From positions 29,691,294-29,755,293 of the forward strand of contig NC_063155.1 in the NCBI RefSeq assembly GCF_020921035.1: 64,000 nt of DNA, read 5' to 3'. The notes under the pieces are model-generated. The model worked only from the letters and a program-made list of their open reading frames with translations. It was not told the DNA's origin and ran no database searches. Positions 49,181 to 59,811 of this stretch are shown in pieces. The position numbers and the translations under genes are program-made. Source of the DNA: Rhodamnia argentea (lineage: Eukaryota > Streptophyta > Magnoliopsida > Myrtales > Myrtaceae). Each line of letters begins with the position of its first letter. The stretch's first letter is position 1.

Positions 49181-49562
49181 ATTTAAAAAGTGACAAGATA
49201 CACTTCCTCATCAATAGCTCCTGTGGTTTCTTTTAATAAAGAGGTGCTAGCATAACAATCACCGATACTATTGAAAGTAACGATGGTATGTGGGCCACCA
49301 GTTGTAATGGAAGGAAGACAAATTTTTATCTTCACGCTAACGTAACGCCGGTTGTCTTTTCTATGAAGTGCATATTGAGACCTAACAATAATAACGGTGA
49401 TTGTTAATTAAGTACTTGCCTTTAATAAACAGTAGGGGGGATAATAAACATTGCGGGGCATCGGCCTAATCTTTTTCTTCACGTAAGCTCGATCTATCAC
49501 CCTGTTTACATCAACGCCAAAGTATACATGTTGTGATCCTAGAAGCATTCGTGTGAAGAAAA

Positions 49563-49945
49563 ATTCAAAAAAATTGTCCAAAAATTTATCAATCTATTAC
49601 ACTTTTGCTAATTCACTCCTAAACCTTTTAATTTTACCAGTCGAATTCAAAACTTTTTCAAGTTTTTTCAATTGAGTCCATCCGAATAAATTTGGTTATA
49701 AATTACTTACGTAGATGCCGGCCATCATACATGACATGGTTGCTGTTGTCTTGGACAACTTTTAATAATACTTTAATATTTTTTGAATATTTTAGTTTTT
49801 GCCTTTTCTTTGTCATTTTACAATTGTGGCCTGCGATGGTTGTTGGCCGGATGGATTCAATTGGCAAAAAGTGAAAATATTTAGCATTCAATTGACAAAA
49901 TTAAAAAATTTAGAATTAAATAGGCAAAAGTGCAAAACTGTTACC
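49563..49945. mobile_element. Short family A element
   Basis: The left arm starts AAAAAAATTGTCCAAAAATT and the right arm ends with the inverse wording GGCAAAAGTGCAAAACTG. About 380 bp with a reduced core. Ends approximate. Confidence 0.5.
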
Positions 49946-50429
49946 ACGCTACAGCACTGCCATAAACAAACATAACAATGCTACAACGAATTCTGTTCTT
50001 TCGCGCATCGAATCTAGTCGTTAAATTCAACCTCCTCCTCGAGGTCCTCTCTTCCCACGGGGCAATTCATCCTTTTGCCATGAGTTCATCTACATGAGCG
50101 TGCGAATTTATGAAGTGCTCGTATCATTTGCAGCGAAGGGCTCGTATCATTTGCATTTCAATCGACTTTTACGTTTAAATGCTAAAACCTTTCGCTTCTT
50201 CTCCACGTGTTATTGCCGTGCAACGTGACGTGTGGATGAAAATCTTCTGGTGGGTGGCACGATAGACGAGTTTTACTAATAGGCCGAATGAGAGATCCAA
50301 ATATTTCACACGACTATCAAAGAAATTAATCTCGTTCGACCAATTTGAACAGAAGAAATAAGTGAAATCCATTTTGGGTGGGTGAAGAATGAATATGCTG
50401 TAGTTACAATCAAAAGCATGATTACGGGG

Positions 50430-51030
50430 GAAAATTACCCAAAAAAAACTCCTAAACCTATTTATTTGTACCAATTCAATTCTAAAACTTTTATTTTGCC
50501 TAATTTAATCGTAAATCTTTAAACGATTTGTCAATTTAGTCCTTTCGACTAATTTTGATCGAAAATCTCTTATGTGGATACCGATAGTACAGTGCAGGAT
50601 GACCAGCCCTAAAATTTGTATAATAGATATTATTAACAAGGATCATCTCTACAAGACTACCTCATTGCAGTGGCGAGACTAAAATAAATATTTCTTTAAG
50701 ATTATTTCGTGAGGAATTGAGGGCTAAATATTATGTACGTTATTAGATGTAATTGGGGCTTGGAAAACACTAAGAGTGTTTGAGTGACTCGAGTCTAGTT
50801 TGTAATCTCCGTGTATTGTTTGATCTACAGTAAAATTCATTGCTGCTCTCTTCGTGGACGTAGGTCTCTACGATCGAACCACATATATCTGGTGTCCGAT
50901 TTATTTTCTTGTTCTGTCTATTTATTGATCGATCGCTTGGTTCCATGTAACAAGGACCAAACTAGCAAAATTTACGACTGAATTGGTATCCTTACAATAT
51001 ATATAACTGATTGGATAACTTTCCCCCATA
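50430..51030. mobile_element. Family A element interrupted by an LTR fragment
   Basis: The left end, GGGGAAAATTACCC, is at the same site as the element at 44253 in the other duplicate (both after AGCATGATTA). The right arm reappears at about 50955 and ends GGATAACTTTCCCCC. Between them is a copia-type LTR end. Confidence 0.6.
50699..50952 (+). mobile_element. LTR fragment, copia-type, same family as 59812-60815
   Basis: It matches 60562-60815 closely (TTTGTAATCTCCGTGTAT, TCTACGATCGAACCA, GATTTATTTTCTTGTT). Only the 3' part of the LTR is present, ending ...GTAACA. The 5' boundary is uncertain. Confidence 0.65.
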
Positions 51031-51102
51031 TTTAGTAAATGCCTATGAGTAAACACCTAGTATACATAGTAGCGCTCAAATTAATATGTTCATCGAATTA
51101 AT

Positions 51103-52390
51103 CCTTTCTTTGATGGCTCGGGATATTTTGGCTATTCCTATAACAACCGTTGCTTCGGAGTCGACTTTCAGCACATCTGGTCACGTGCTTGATAGCTTTC
51201 GAAGTTCTTTGACACCTAGAGTGGCAGAAGCTTTAATTTGCACTCAAGATTGGTTGCAAGTGGTTAACAATCCAATTAATGTTGAACAGTGCATCATGAA
51301 TGCAGAAAAGTTTGAGTGTGGTAAGTCATTGATATATATTTTGTATCTTGTTATTTTTTTCATATACGTAATGTGCGAATGCTTTATTTAATATCTTATT
51401 TTTGCTAGATGTGGAGGATGCTCACTTGAAGCTTATCGGGATATCATCTACAAGCTGAAGTGAAAGGAATATATATATGGTGAGATTTTAAGACTTATAA
51501 TGTACTTTTTTTTGTTTTTGTAGTATGGTCCTACATTGGAATGGCCCATACATCTGTCACTTCTCTATGTATTCACATTTTTTTTTTTTGCTATAGGATC
51601 TTTTTATAGTTGGGCTTGGCTAGATTATTTTTTGTAAACGGATATTTTTCTTGTCGTGCTCCTATTCTTTGCGGACAGGTAGTCACATGCAGGCAAGGAA
51701 GGAAAGAAACTTAGCAACTAGTGAGGCAAAGTAGGAAGGTCAATGAAGTGCAATAATCAAGCTGATCATCGTGGCCGAAAGTAAAGCTTCATCGACCTTA
51801 AACATGTCTTAACTACTGTAGTTCAGCCTCCATCAGTTAGTTGGAGGAATCATGCCATAATCTTGATATTCTTTTCCGGTTTCCATTATGTAAATCTGGT
51901 GAACTTCGTGCCACCTAGTGTTTCTCTCTTCTATACTTTTTATTTGTTTGTGATTGATTGAGGTTTTTGTTTTCCATGTTCATAATGACTTGTGAAAAAT
52001 GGCTTTCTTTTTGCATTTCCTGTATTAGGCTAACTATGTTGTACTACCTATACTTACTTCAATATTTTCATCTTCTTTTATTGTGCCAAAACGACATGTA
52101 GTAACGCAGTTACATTGTTTTCAAGATCCTTCATATTTTTCCATTTAGAAGTCTTACTTCTAGAGCATTAACGTGATGTCATTTTCCATAGCAAGATGAT
52201 GATATTCCAACTTGTTTTTTTTATTCAACCGGGGATATAGATTGTAAATTAACATGCAATTGAAGCATATTGTATTTAAAAAGTTAGATCTTAATAAGTA
52301 GCTAATACTAGCAGTCCCACTGGGCTGGGACCAGACTCGACCACCGGTCCGTGGTCCTGAAAATTTGGGGACCGGGACTATCGGTCGGTT
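51103..52390 (+). pseudogene. Second copy of the hAT transposase 3' end, 5' truncated
   Basis: The sequence aligns with 39818-41130 and I judge it highly similar by eye. It encodes the end of the dimerisation domain (LSLMARDILAIP...ESTFSTSGHVLDSF...SLTPRVAEAL), then the same intron (donor after GAGTGTG, acceptor TTGCTAG) and last exon. Everything before the dimerisation domain is absent, and the CCGG-rich terminus is cut short at about 52390. It has no inserted LTR because that part of the gene is missing. It cannot encode a transposase. Confidence 0.85.
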
Positions 52391-53340
52391 TTTTTATTTT
52401 TTTGGTCGAAAAGTAAATTATTCTTGTTAGTGAAGTCCATTTTGAGAGAATGAATACGCTGTAGTTGGGTAAATATCCAGGCACATTTAAAACTGAATCG
52501 GCATAATTACAATAAATTAAGTATTTTGTGGATAATTTCCTCCAAACTGAGCGGCCCTACATTTGCATTTTCCGTATGATTGAAAAAAAAATGTAGGCCG
52601 TGGAAAGTGATATCCTTTTCTTTGTCTGGCACAAAGTCGACTTACTCGAAGTCCTTTCTTTGACTTTGGTTGCCTGTTGAACGCAGCATTTGACCCGCAG
52701 TTCAACGAGTCTCATCTTTGGCCTATTTACATGTTCAGACCTGTTGCTTTTGGGTAAGAAATCTGGGAAATTTTTTTTAAGTCTTTACTGCTGATTCCAA
52801 AATGACCCACGCTGCCCCGAGCCACATCACATGTTAGATTTCATGTCCATGTTGAAACTGAAATTCAGATTAAGAATTCTGAGATGGGTCTGATGAAATT
52901 GTGTGCTGTTAAACACGACCCGATTTTTGCCACAAATTCTGCACAACTTGTGCGTATTAGATGCTTGTAAGAAGAAAAAAGCAAGATGTCCCAAGCGAGA
53001 AGAATGAAATCTTTTATTGAAGTCGAGTCGATCTTGTTTGCTGACGGGCTTTAACTATGAACTCTCTAGTTTCTATTGAGTCGTTTGTTTCTCCAAGTCG
53101 TAACTCTATTAGGCCGGATTGCTTCACACTTCTATAACTCGACAGAGAATTCAATAAATGTAGAAATCGAGTATGCACCATTGAATTTGACGAGATTCAC
53201 ATAGAATCGACCTGGATTATCGCTTAACAGTGCATGGATTGTTTCATCATTGTTCGCATTCTGCATCAATCCCTATAAAATAATCGAGCCAAAAATGACA
53301 AGAAAGAAACAAGTTCCAATTAAATTAGAATAAGAACTTT
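52391..53340. other. Gene-free stretch with two repeat relics
   Basis: 52425-52490 is a relic of the end of the segmental duplication (GTCCATTTTGAGAGAATGAA). 52492-52545 is a right-arm fragment of family A (TTGTGGATAATTTCCTCC). From 52546 to 53340 I see nothing recognisable. Confidence 0.45.
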
Positions 53341-53588
53341 TTTTTTTTTTTTTTTGGTAATCCGGGATCCGCCGGTCGTAATCGGGGCAACTCACCACCA
53401 CCCAAAGGGCGGCGAAGACCCTTTCCGACGGCGACTATACCCGGAGGGAGGCTAGCCCCGCAGCCCACCAGCAAGGGCCCCCCACTTAAGTCCGAGAAAC
53501 GCGTTGGGAGGGTTTTGAACCTTCGACCAGCTTACGCCTTAAGGCCAAAGAGCTCAAAGCTCACCAAACCCGCCATGCCCGTGGTGGG
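53341..53588 (-). mobile_element. SINE (tRNA-derived, 248 bp)
   Basis: It is flanked by a perfect 16-bp target duplication, TTAGAATAAGAACTTT (53325-53340 and 53589-53604). The plus strand begins with a poly-T run, the tail of a minus-strand insertion. On the minus strand the head (GGCATGGCGGGTTTGGTGAG) has tRNA-like A-box wording, and GGTTCAAAACC at 53521-53511 is a good B-box. Different family from the SINE at 30650. Confidence 0.85.
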
Positions 53589-53844
53589 TTAGAATAAGAA
53601 CTTTCGTATTCAGTACGTTCAAGAAGAGGCGTTATTGATCAGATGGACTCATCCCCAGTACGTTCAAGAAGAGGCAATAGGAAAAAAAAAAAAAGCACAA
53701 GAAGAACAAGAAGCAACCTCAAATGCATTCTCTTTTTCTCCTCCTTTTAATTATCTTCACGGTGACGAAATGTTGACCGACAAGTCCTCTCAACGTCATA
53801 TGTTCAAGCACTCCATCCACCAGGCGAAATTTCCTAACAGCCCC

Positions 53845-54440
53845 CCAACTTTTGGTTCAGTCTCAACTTTATCCCAAAATTTTTTGGCTAAAAAAAAAAT
53901 TATTCAACTTTAGGTCCAGTTCCAAATCTATCCGGAACCTTTTTTATCTCAGAAAAAACTCCAAACTTTAAGTCTAATCTCGAATCTACCCCTAACTTTT
54001 TTTTTTCTGTCCAAGAGGAAAATCACCAATTTTTGCGCTAGTATCAAATTTCTCCCCATTAGCCTTTTGTCCAAAGATCATTGTTAGTTGTCCCTGGATT
54101 TCATATCGTAGAACGGTTTCATTTTGGAGAATTTCAATAATTTTTATCGGAATGTATTTGTTATCCATGCAAAAATGCCGCGTCCGTCCGTACCTATCTC
54201 TTCATTAGTTTGCTAATGTGGATATTTTATCCAAGTGAAAATTCCACGTCAAGTTGGGCAAAAAAAAAAATCAAGGGGAGTTTTGGGATTGGATCTAATG
54301 TCCAATTTTTTTTTAGACAAAAAAAAAAGTTTGGGACAGAGTGGGACTAGACCTAAGTCGAAGGCTTTTTGAGACCAACAAAGATTGAGATGAAAATGGG
54401 ATTAGATCTAAAGTCGGTTTTTTTTTTTAATGGAATTCGT
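53845..54440. mobile_element. Foldback TIR element (family E), just upstream of carbonic anhydrase
   Basis: The left arm repeats phrases such as CTTTAGGTCCAGTTCCAAAT and the right arm the inverse (GGGATTGGATCTAATGTC, GGGATTAGATCTAAAGTC). AT-rich, no coding. Its right end is about 45 bp from the TATA box of the carbonic anhydrase gene, so it may have replaced or added upstream promoter sequence. Confidence 0.55.
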
Positions 54441-54484
54441 CCCCTGACACTGTGACAAGTTCTCCATTTCACCCTTTTGAGTCC

Positions 54485-54492
54485 TATATAAA
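54485..54492 (+). promoter_or_regulatory. TATA box of the carbonic anhydrase gene
   Basis: TATATAAA lies about 62 bp before the ATG at 54547, a suitable distance for a short plant leader. Confidence 0.75.
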
Positions 54493-54546
54493 GAAGCATC
54501 TCTCCCGCATCGGAGGACACGCAGCATTACAAAAAGAAGAGAAAAG

Positions 54547-57307
54547 ATGAAACTTTTGGTGCTTTGCGCTATCTCCCTCGTTCTTGCTCTTCATGCTGGT
54601 CTCGCAGCATCAGAAGAAGTTGGTGGGTGTCGGCCTGCAAAAGCGGACGGAAACTTACTTAGGCTTCAACTCTTGCTCAGTTTTAGGGAAAAATCCAGAA
54701 AAGGGTCTGATGTCCTCTTGTTTTTTTAAATTAAGGCCCTAAGTGAACTCTGTTACAAATAAAGATCCAAAGTGACATGGTCTGTTTCAATTAAGGGTCC
54801 GAAGTGGCCGCAGTATTTCAAAAAAAGTTTGGCCTAAAGGGCACTTTCGTCATTTCACATTTTAATTTTTTTTGTTAATTTTCCTCTCTTTTTTTTTCCT
54901 TTTTTTATTTATAATTAAAAAAAAAGAAAAAAAAAACCGCACAGGCGGGAGGGCTGCCCCTCACGCCTGTGTGGCCGCCGGCGCATTGCTTATGGGGGGT
55001 CGGCGAGGGCGGCGAAGGCCGGCGTCACTAGCCAAAAGCGAGGGTCACCGAGAGAGGGTCGGGCCCTCTCCCGGATCTGTGTGGGATTGGCGGCCCCCGC
55101 CCGGATCAGGGGCCACGGGTCGTCGCCCGGGACCGGGCAGGGGTCACCTAAGCAACGGCATGGCCTCGGGGCAGCAGTGGGTCGCGACTACGAAGGCTGA
55201 GGGTGGTGTCGAGTCTCGAAGAGGGCGGCCGCGGGGTCCTCCGGTGGCGCGACGGCTCAAGGTACTGGGTCGGGTGCAGATCCGAGCTTCTCGGGCTCGG
55301 ATCTGGTGGCGAGAAAAAGGCGGGCCGGCGATTGAACAGATGGCTGGTGGCGCGAGGTGGAGTCGGTGGTTGAGTGGGTGGTTGGTGGCGGTGAGCAGAG
55401 AAGGAGATAGGGGTCGGACCTCACCGAGATCGTGGGTTCGTGGGTCTCTCGGCCTCGGGTGCAGGGGCTTGGAACGGTGGCAGCGGCGGCGAGAGGCTTA
55501 GACCGACGGTCGAGCGGCGCGGCTATAGGTGGGTTGAGGTGGACGGCTGGCTGGCATCTGTAGATGGAGGGGCGGTCGTGAGCAACAGAAGGAAGGAGAA
55601 GGAGAAGACGAAGACAGAGAGAGAAGAAAGAAAAGAAAGAGTAGGGGAGGGCCTGGTCGCATCAGGAAAGAGAGAGAGAGTGAAGGGAAAAAAAAGTGTA
55701 AAACAGATAAAAAAAAAATTTTAAAAAATCAAATAAATAAAAAGACGAAAATGCCATTTATGGTCACTTCAAGCCCTTATTTGAAACAATATTCACTTCA
55801 GGCCCTTATTTGAGAAAATGAGGGCACTTCGTGCTCTTATTTGAAACAGAGATCATTTGGGGCCCTTATTTGAGAAAACAAGAGGACTTCATGCTCTTTT
55901 TTGGATTTTTCCTCAGTTTTATGACTTGTGTAGCGTAATGCGGGTTTTAGTTACATTTGGTCTCTTTGATGTTTGCAGAGGACGCGAGCGAATTCAACTA
56001 CGATCCGCGGAGCAAGAGCGGTCCGGCTAGGTGGGGAGACATCAGGGAGGAATGGAGGACGTGCAGCAACGGATCGATGCAGTCGCCAATCGATCTCACG
56101 AGCGAGAACGTTCAAGTGGTGGCCCATTTGGGAAGACTGAACAGGAGCTATGAAGCCTCCAATGCCACGCTTAAGAACAGGGGACATGACATCATGGTAG
56201 GACTAGGCTCACTGTCACCATGTTCCATTTCTGTTTTGAGTTTGATCAAAGAGCAAGAAAGGCTTCGAAGCCTTTTTTGATCTGCAACCATAAAATGTTA
56301 ATGTTATGGTGACATTCTTCAAAAGACAAGTTTCATGGATGGGACCATGAGCATGGCTTGTTCTGTGAGTTTATGCAGTTGAGGTGGGAAGGAGTTGCAG
56401 GATCCATTTATGTGAACGGAACCCAGTATTTGCTGAAGCAATGCCATTGGCACTCGCCCTCCGAGCATGCCGTTAATGGCAGAAGGTGGTCTCTTCTCTT
56501 CTTTCTTCCACTAATTGGCCACTATTCCTTTACCAAGATCAAAGACACCCATGATCGCATAACTGAGAAAAGTACAAACTTTTTTCTCACTAACTCAATT
56601 CACAGGTTCGATCTTGAGCTACACATGGTTCACGAAAGCCCCAAAGGCGAAGCTGCTGTGGTAGGAGTCATGTACAAGTTGGGCCAACCCGATACTTTCC
56701 TGTCATCAGTAGGCTCGGGATCTTCTTGTTGTCGAATTCAGTACTTGGTTTCACGTTCAAACATAAAACAAACTCTTACCGTAATCTCTTAATATGTAGC
56801 TGACGAAATATATAGAATGGATCGCTGGTACGCATGAAGTCCAGAGAGCAGTCGGTATTGTGAACCCGAACCGCATAAAGATTGGATGCAAGTACTACAG
56901 ATACGAGGGCTCTCTTACGGTGCCTCCCTGCACTGAAAATGTTACCTGGACCGTTGTTCAAGAGGTTTGCAGTTTCATTTTCTTTTACTTGAGATTTCGG
57001 TTCTTGGGGTGGAAATATTTAAACATATTCATAACATTTTCTTCTGTTTTGTTGTGTCATCAGGTGAGAACTGTTTCAAGAGAGCAAGTGAAGTTACTGC
57101 GTGAAGCTGTTCGCGACGTGAGTTTCTTCTGTCTTTATCTAACTTTCCAAATATAATCAACAAGGCTGAATTCTTGTGGAAGCAACGATTTATTTATTGC
57201 TTTTGCAGGACTCTGAATTCAACGCCAGGCCATTGCAACCCACGAACAGGCGGCCAGTGCAGCTATTTAGTCCAACCGACAGCAAATTAGAATGCGAGAA
57301 TCCGTGA
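54547..57307 (+). CDS. Alpha-carbonic anhydrase (seven exons, 273 residues)
   Basis: The exons are 54547-54622, 55979-56196, 56379-56485, 56606-56708, 56800-56964, 57064-57117 and 57209-57307. All introns are GT..AG and the phases fit. The enzyme hydrates CO2 to bicarbonate; plant alpha types are mostly secreted or plastid-routed. Residues 1-21 form a hydrophobic signal peptide. Family motifs are FNY, GPARWGDI, MQSPIDL and NRGHDI (the His is the likely proton shuttle). The zinc ligands sit in QCHWHSPSEH (two His) and LELHMVHES (third His). YEGSLTVPPCTENVTW holds the catalytic Thr; the next residue, usually Thr, is Val here. Length is normal for the family. Intron 1 is enlarged by a TIR element at 54686-55912; splice sites are intact. 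It is likely active, but the effect of the inserted element on expression is unknown. Confidence 0.9.
54686..55912. mobile_element. MULE-like TIR element (family D) in intron 1 of the carbonic anhydrase gene
   Basis: The ends are GGGAAAAATCC and GGATTTTTCC, with inverted arms of about 170 bp built of repeated phrases (AAGGGTCC / GGCCCTTATTTGA). The 9-bp target duplication TCAGTTTTA is perfect (54677-54685 and 55913-55921). The middle (54955-55500) is strikingly GC-rich and holds a 209-codon frame of low-complexity Arg/Gly sequence, which I do not accept as a gene. The element at 26121 shares the layout. Confidence 0.9.
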
Positions 57308-58014
57308 TTTCGCTGTTTCCGCCCTCACTAGTGGACGATGCAGAGCTTCAGTGACAGCATGATGTAATTGACCAAGAATAAAATAGTTGCAGAAGTTGGT
57401 TAATGGATTCTTAATCATATATGAGAGTGACCGGAGATCTTGTTCCCCTAGCGGATGCTCATAGGTTTCTCGGTTTATCATTACCCCCAGTTACCATGAT
57501 CCGGATTATCACTCTGATTTCATGACAGTTATATGCTCTAGAGACAAAAAAAGAACCTGTAGGCTTCTACTGCAATGATGGAGCGAGAAAGAGTTAATCA
57601 AGGATTAAAATTTGGTAGCATACTAAAGAAGATCCACACTAAATCACCGGTTATGTGTTCTCAATAGTTCTGATCGTAATACGGCATAAACAATTTAACT
57701 TCTACAAGGCAGGTTTAGACAAATAACCTGTACATGTACATAACCTTTGATAGACAGAACAGTGCAAGTACTTGAATGAAACATCAATGGAATCGCGAAA
57801 CATCAGAAAACTAACTGCGTTTCGCGAAGAACAGAAATTGAACGTGGATATGGTGCTTAACTACTTAACCTTAGTCAAGTCTCTAATATTGTACTTTATC
57901 TCTCAATTGACAATTTATACAGCACTTACAGTTAAACTTACTAATGAATATATCGTCCTCGCAAGCACTTACAGCACCTGGACTTTAAGATCGGAGTATG
58001 CACGCTGTCTACGA
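57308..58014. other. Carbonic anhydrase 3' region and spacer
   Basis: The first few hundred bases are presumably the 3' untranslated region (possible signal AATAAA at about 57376). No further gene is supported before the convergent LYK pseudogene. Confidence 0.45.
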
Positions 58015-59435
58015 TCAGACCATCCTCACAAGCACTTTCATCACATCGTCCATGGACGGCCTATGCAGGGGGTCATCTTCCACACAAGCCTTGGCCAAAT
58101 CTGCTAAACACAAGGCCTCAGCGAGCGAATAATCGTCCTTCAGACACAGATCCATGAAGCCCCTCAGTTGCTCGAAACACCTGCCTTCGTTCCCTCCCCC
58201 TGCTAAAAACCTGATGGACTCTTTCAACTGTTTGCCGTCGATGTCCTCTGGACCCAAAATCAGCTCTAGCAAGATCACTCCGAAAGCGAAAACATCCACT
58301 TTCTCAGAGACCGATCTGTGTAGCATGTGCTCCGGTGCGATCCATCCATTGAAACTTATCGAAGTGTCGCCATCGTTTCCTTTCGAGGAGGCAATAGGAG
58401 TAGTCGGGGCTATGTTCCCTAACTTCGCTCTCCAGTTGGACACGATGAAAATGTTCCTACTATTCACATTCATGTGAAGATAAGAAGCAAATATGCAGTG
58501 ATGTAGATAATGAAGTCCTGTTGCAACGTCAAAAGCGATTTGGGTCCGGCGGTGCCAACGGAGAGTGTTTCCCTGCCAAGACAAGCAGTCCCTTAAGCTT
58601 CCATTGCTCAAGTACTCAAAGAGTAGGTATGACTGAGAATCATCACTTGTTTCGTCGTAACAGATGCCGAGCAAAGTCAAGATATTGATGTGGTTGATCT
58701 TGGAGTGCACGTCGATGACCTGATGGGTCTCTTTGAGGTTGCTTCCTTTGATCATCACTTCGACAGTATCAATCAACCCCTTGTAGACTCATCTGTCTAT
58801 CCTGGTGTCTTCACTAAAATTCCTGGTCGCCTTCCTGAGCTCCACGATGCTGTATTGGTTCAATGAGTATTTGATCCCGATGAGAAGATCTGGGGACAAA
58901 CAGGACGTCCCGGAGCTTCTACCCGTTTGGGGCGACCTTAGAGAGCTTAGCGTGGACAAATACGAGAACTGTGAGCTTCTTGTGTTGAAAGACTGCAATT
59001 TCTGGCCTTTCCATCTCTTCAAGGCTTTCAAGTACAGACCACAAGCAATCAACGCTACAAGTGCTAATGACAGGCCAACCACGGACCCTGCAATATACAA
59101 GTTCCTGAGTTGCCCACTATCTGTCGCATTCTCCACCGGAACCGTAGGAAGAAAACCTGGAGAGGGAGGCGGCGAATATGGTGATGTGAAAGGGAGAGAC
59201 GGTTCTTTTGTTAAAGGGACAACAATCGTGGTGTTTGTATAAACTGTTGACCTGTAGTCTAGATGCTTAGCTGCCCAAATGTCACTAGCGAGAACGCCAA
59301 ATTTCTGCGCAACTTAATGTTGTCTCCTTCCATAATGGCGTATGTCACCAGGGACTGTACTGTCCCATTGCTTAGGGAAAGATTACCAGGACAAGCGCAT
59401 TTCAGGGGCACGACAAGCTCGGACCTGGCTTTCGT
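58015..59435 (-). pseudogene. LysM receptor-like pseudokinase, LYK4/LYK5 type, broken
   Basis: Reading from 59435 downwards: a remnant of the third LysM domain (SELVVPLKCACP, then VTYAIMEGDN) with a frameshift and stop before the STVYTNTTIVVPL segment; a proline-rich linker; a transmembrane helix (LYIAGSVVGLSLALVALIACGLY); a juxtamembrane part (CLSPDLL...YSLNQYSI); and a kinase-like domain. TGA at 58786-58788 interrupts RIDR/VYKGLIDT. The kinase part lacks the usual HRD and DFG motifs (HMNVNSRN and KLGNIAP instead) but keeps an APE-like motif. This is as known for LYK4/LYK5, chitin-perception co-receptors without kinase activity. The signal peptide and first LysM domains are missing, because repeat sequence begins at about 59435. 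It cannot give a full receptor. Confidence 0.85.
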
Positions 59436-59811
59436 GGGTGGCGACCGATGGAGGTGGACAACGGCAGTGGTCGATGGTAGGGGATGGGAAGCGGTAGGCG
59501 GCGGTGGTAGCTGGAGGTAGAAGTCGGCAGAGACGGGCGTGGTCGAAAAGAGGATGAAAGCATAACGAAAAGAAGGTGTGATGAGAAGTATTTCTTGATT
59601 ATTATTTTTGGTTCATAAAGTGCTTCTTGAATTGGGAAGTATTTTTTTTTTAAATTCTCAAATTAAGAAAAAACAACTTCAAAAATAAAAATTCACATCA
59701 GAAGTATAAATTTTACTAAATGAATTTCTGCTTCGAAAGTTATATTATCAAATGATTTTTACTTTAGAAGTACTTCTTGAGCAGAAATTTACCTTTACCT
59801 CGAGAAGTTAC
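59436..59811. repeat. Repeat replacing the LYK 5' end (family C-like)
   Basis: GC-rich sequence (59440-59560) and the following AAGTATTTTTT/AACTTCAGAAGT wording match 61190-61620. This repeat truncates the LYK coding region and is itself followed by an LTR. Confidence 0.5.

Larger units (their letters stand above)
48298..50429. repeat. Segmental duplication, copy 2 (with insertions)
   Basis: It matches 43323-44252 but is interrupted by a family A element at 48403-49180 and another TIR element at 49563-49945. It also has about 180 bp (49235-49425) not present in copy 1. No gene. Confidence 0.7.

Noticed and set aside
54872-55501. 209-codon open frame in the carbonic anhydrase intron
   Set aside because: The product is Arg/Gly/Trp-rich low complexity from the GC-rich core of a TIR element bounded by 9-bp duplications. 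No domain.
58154-59242. Plus-strand open frames of 107 and 145 codons
   Set aside because: They are antisense to the LYK pseudogene, whose minus-strand translation is clearly the meaningful one.
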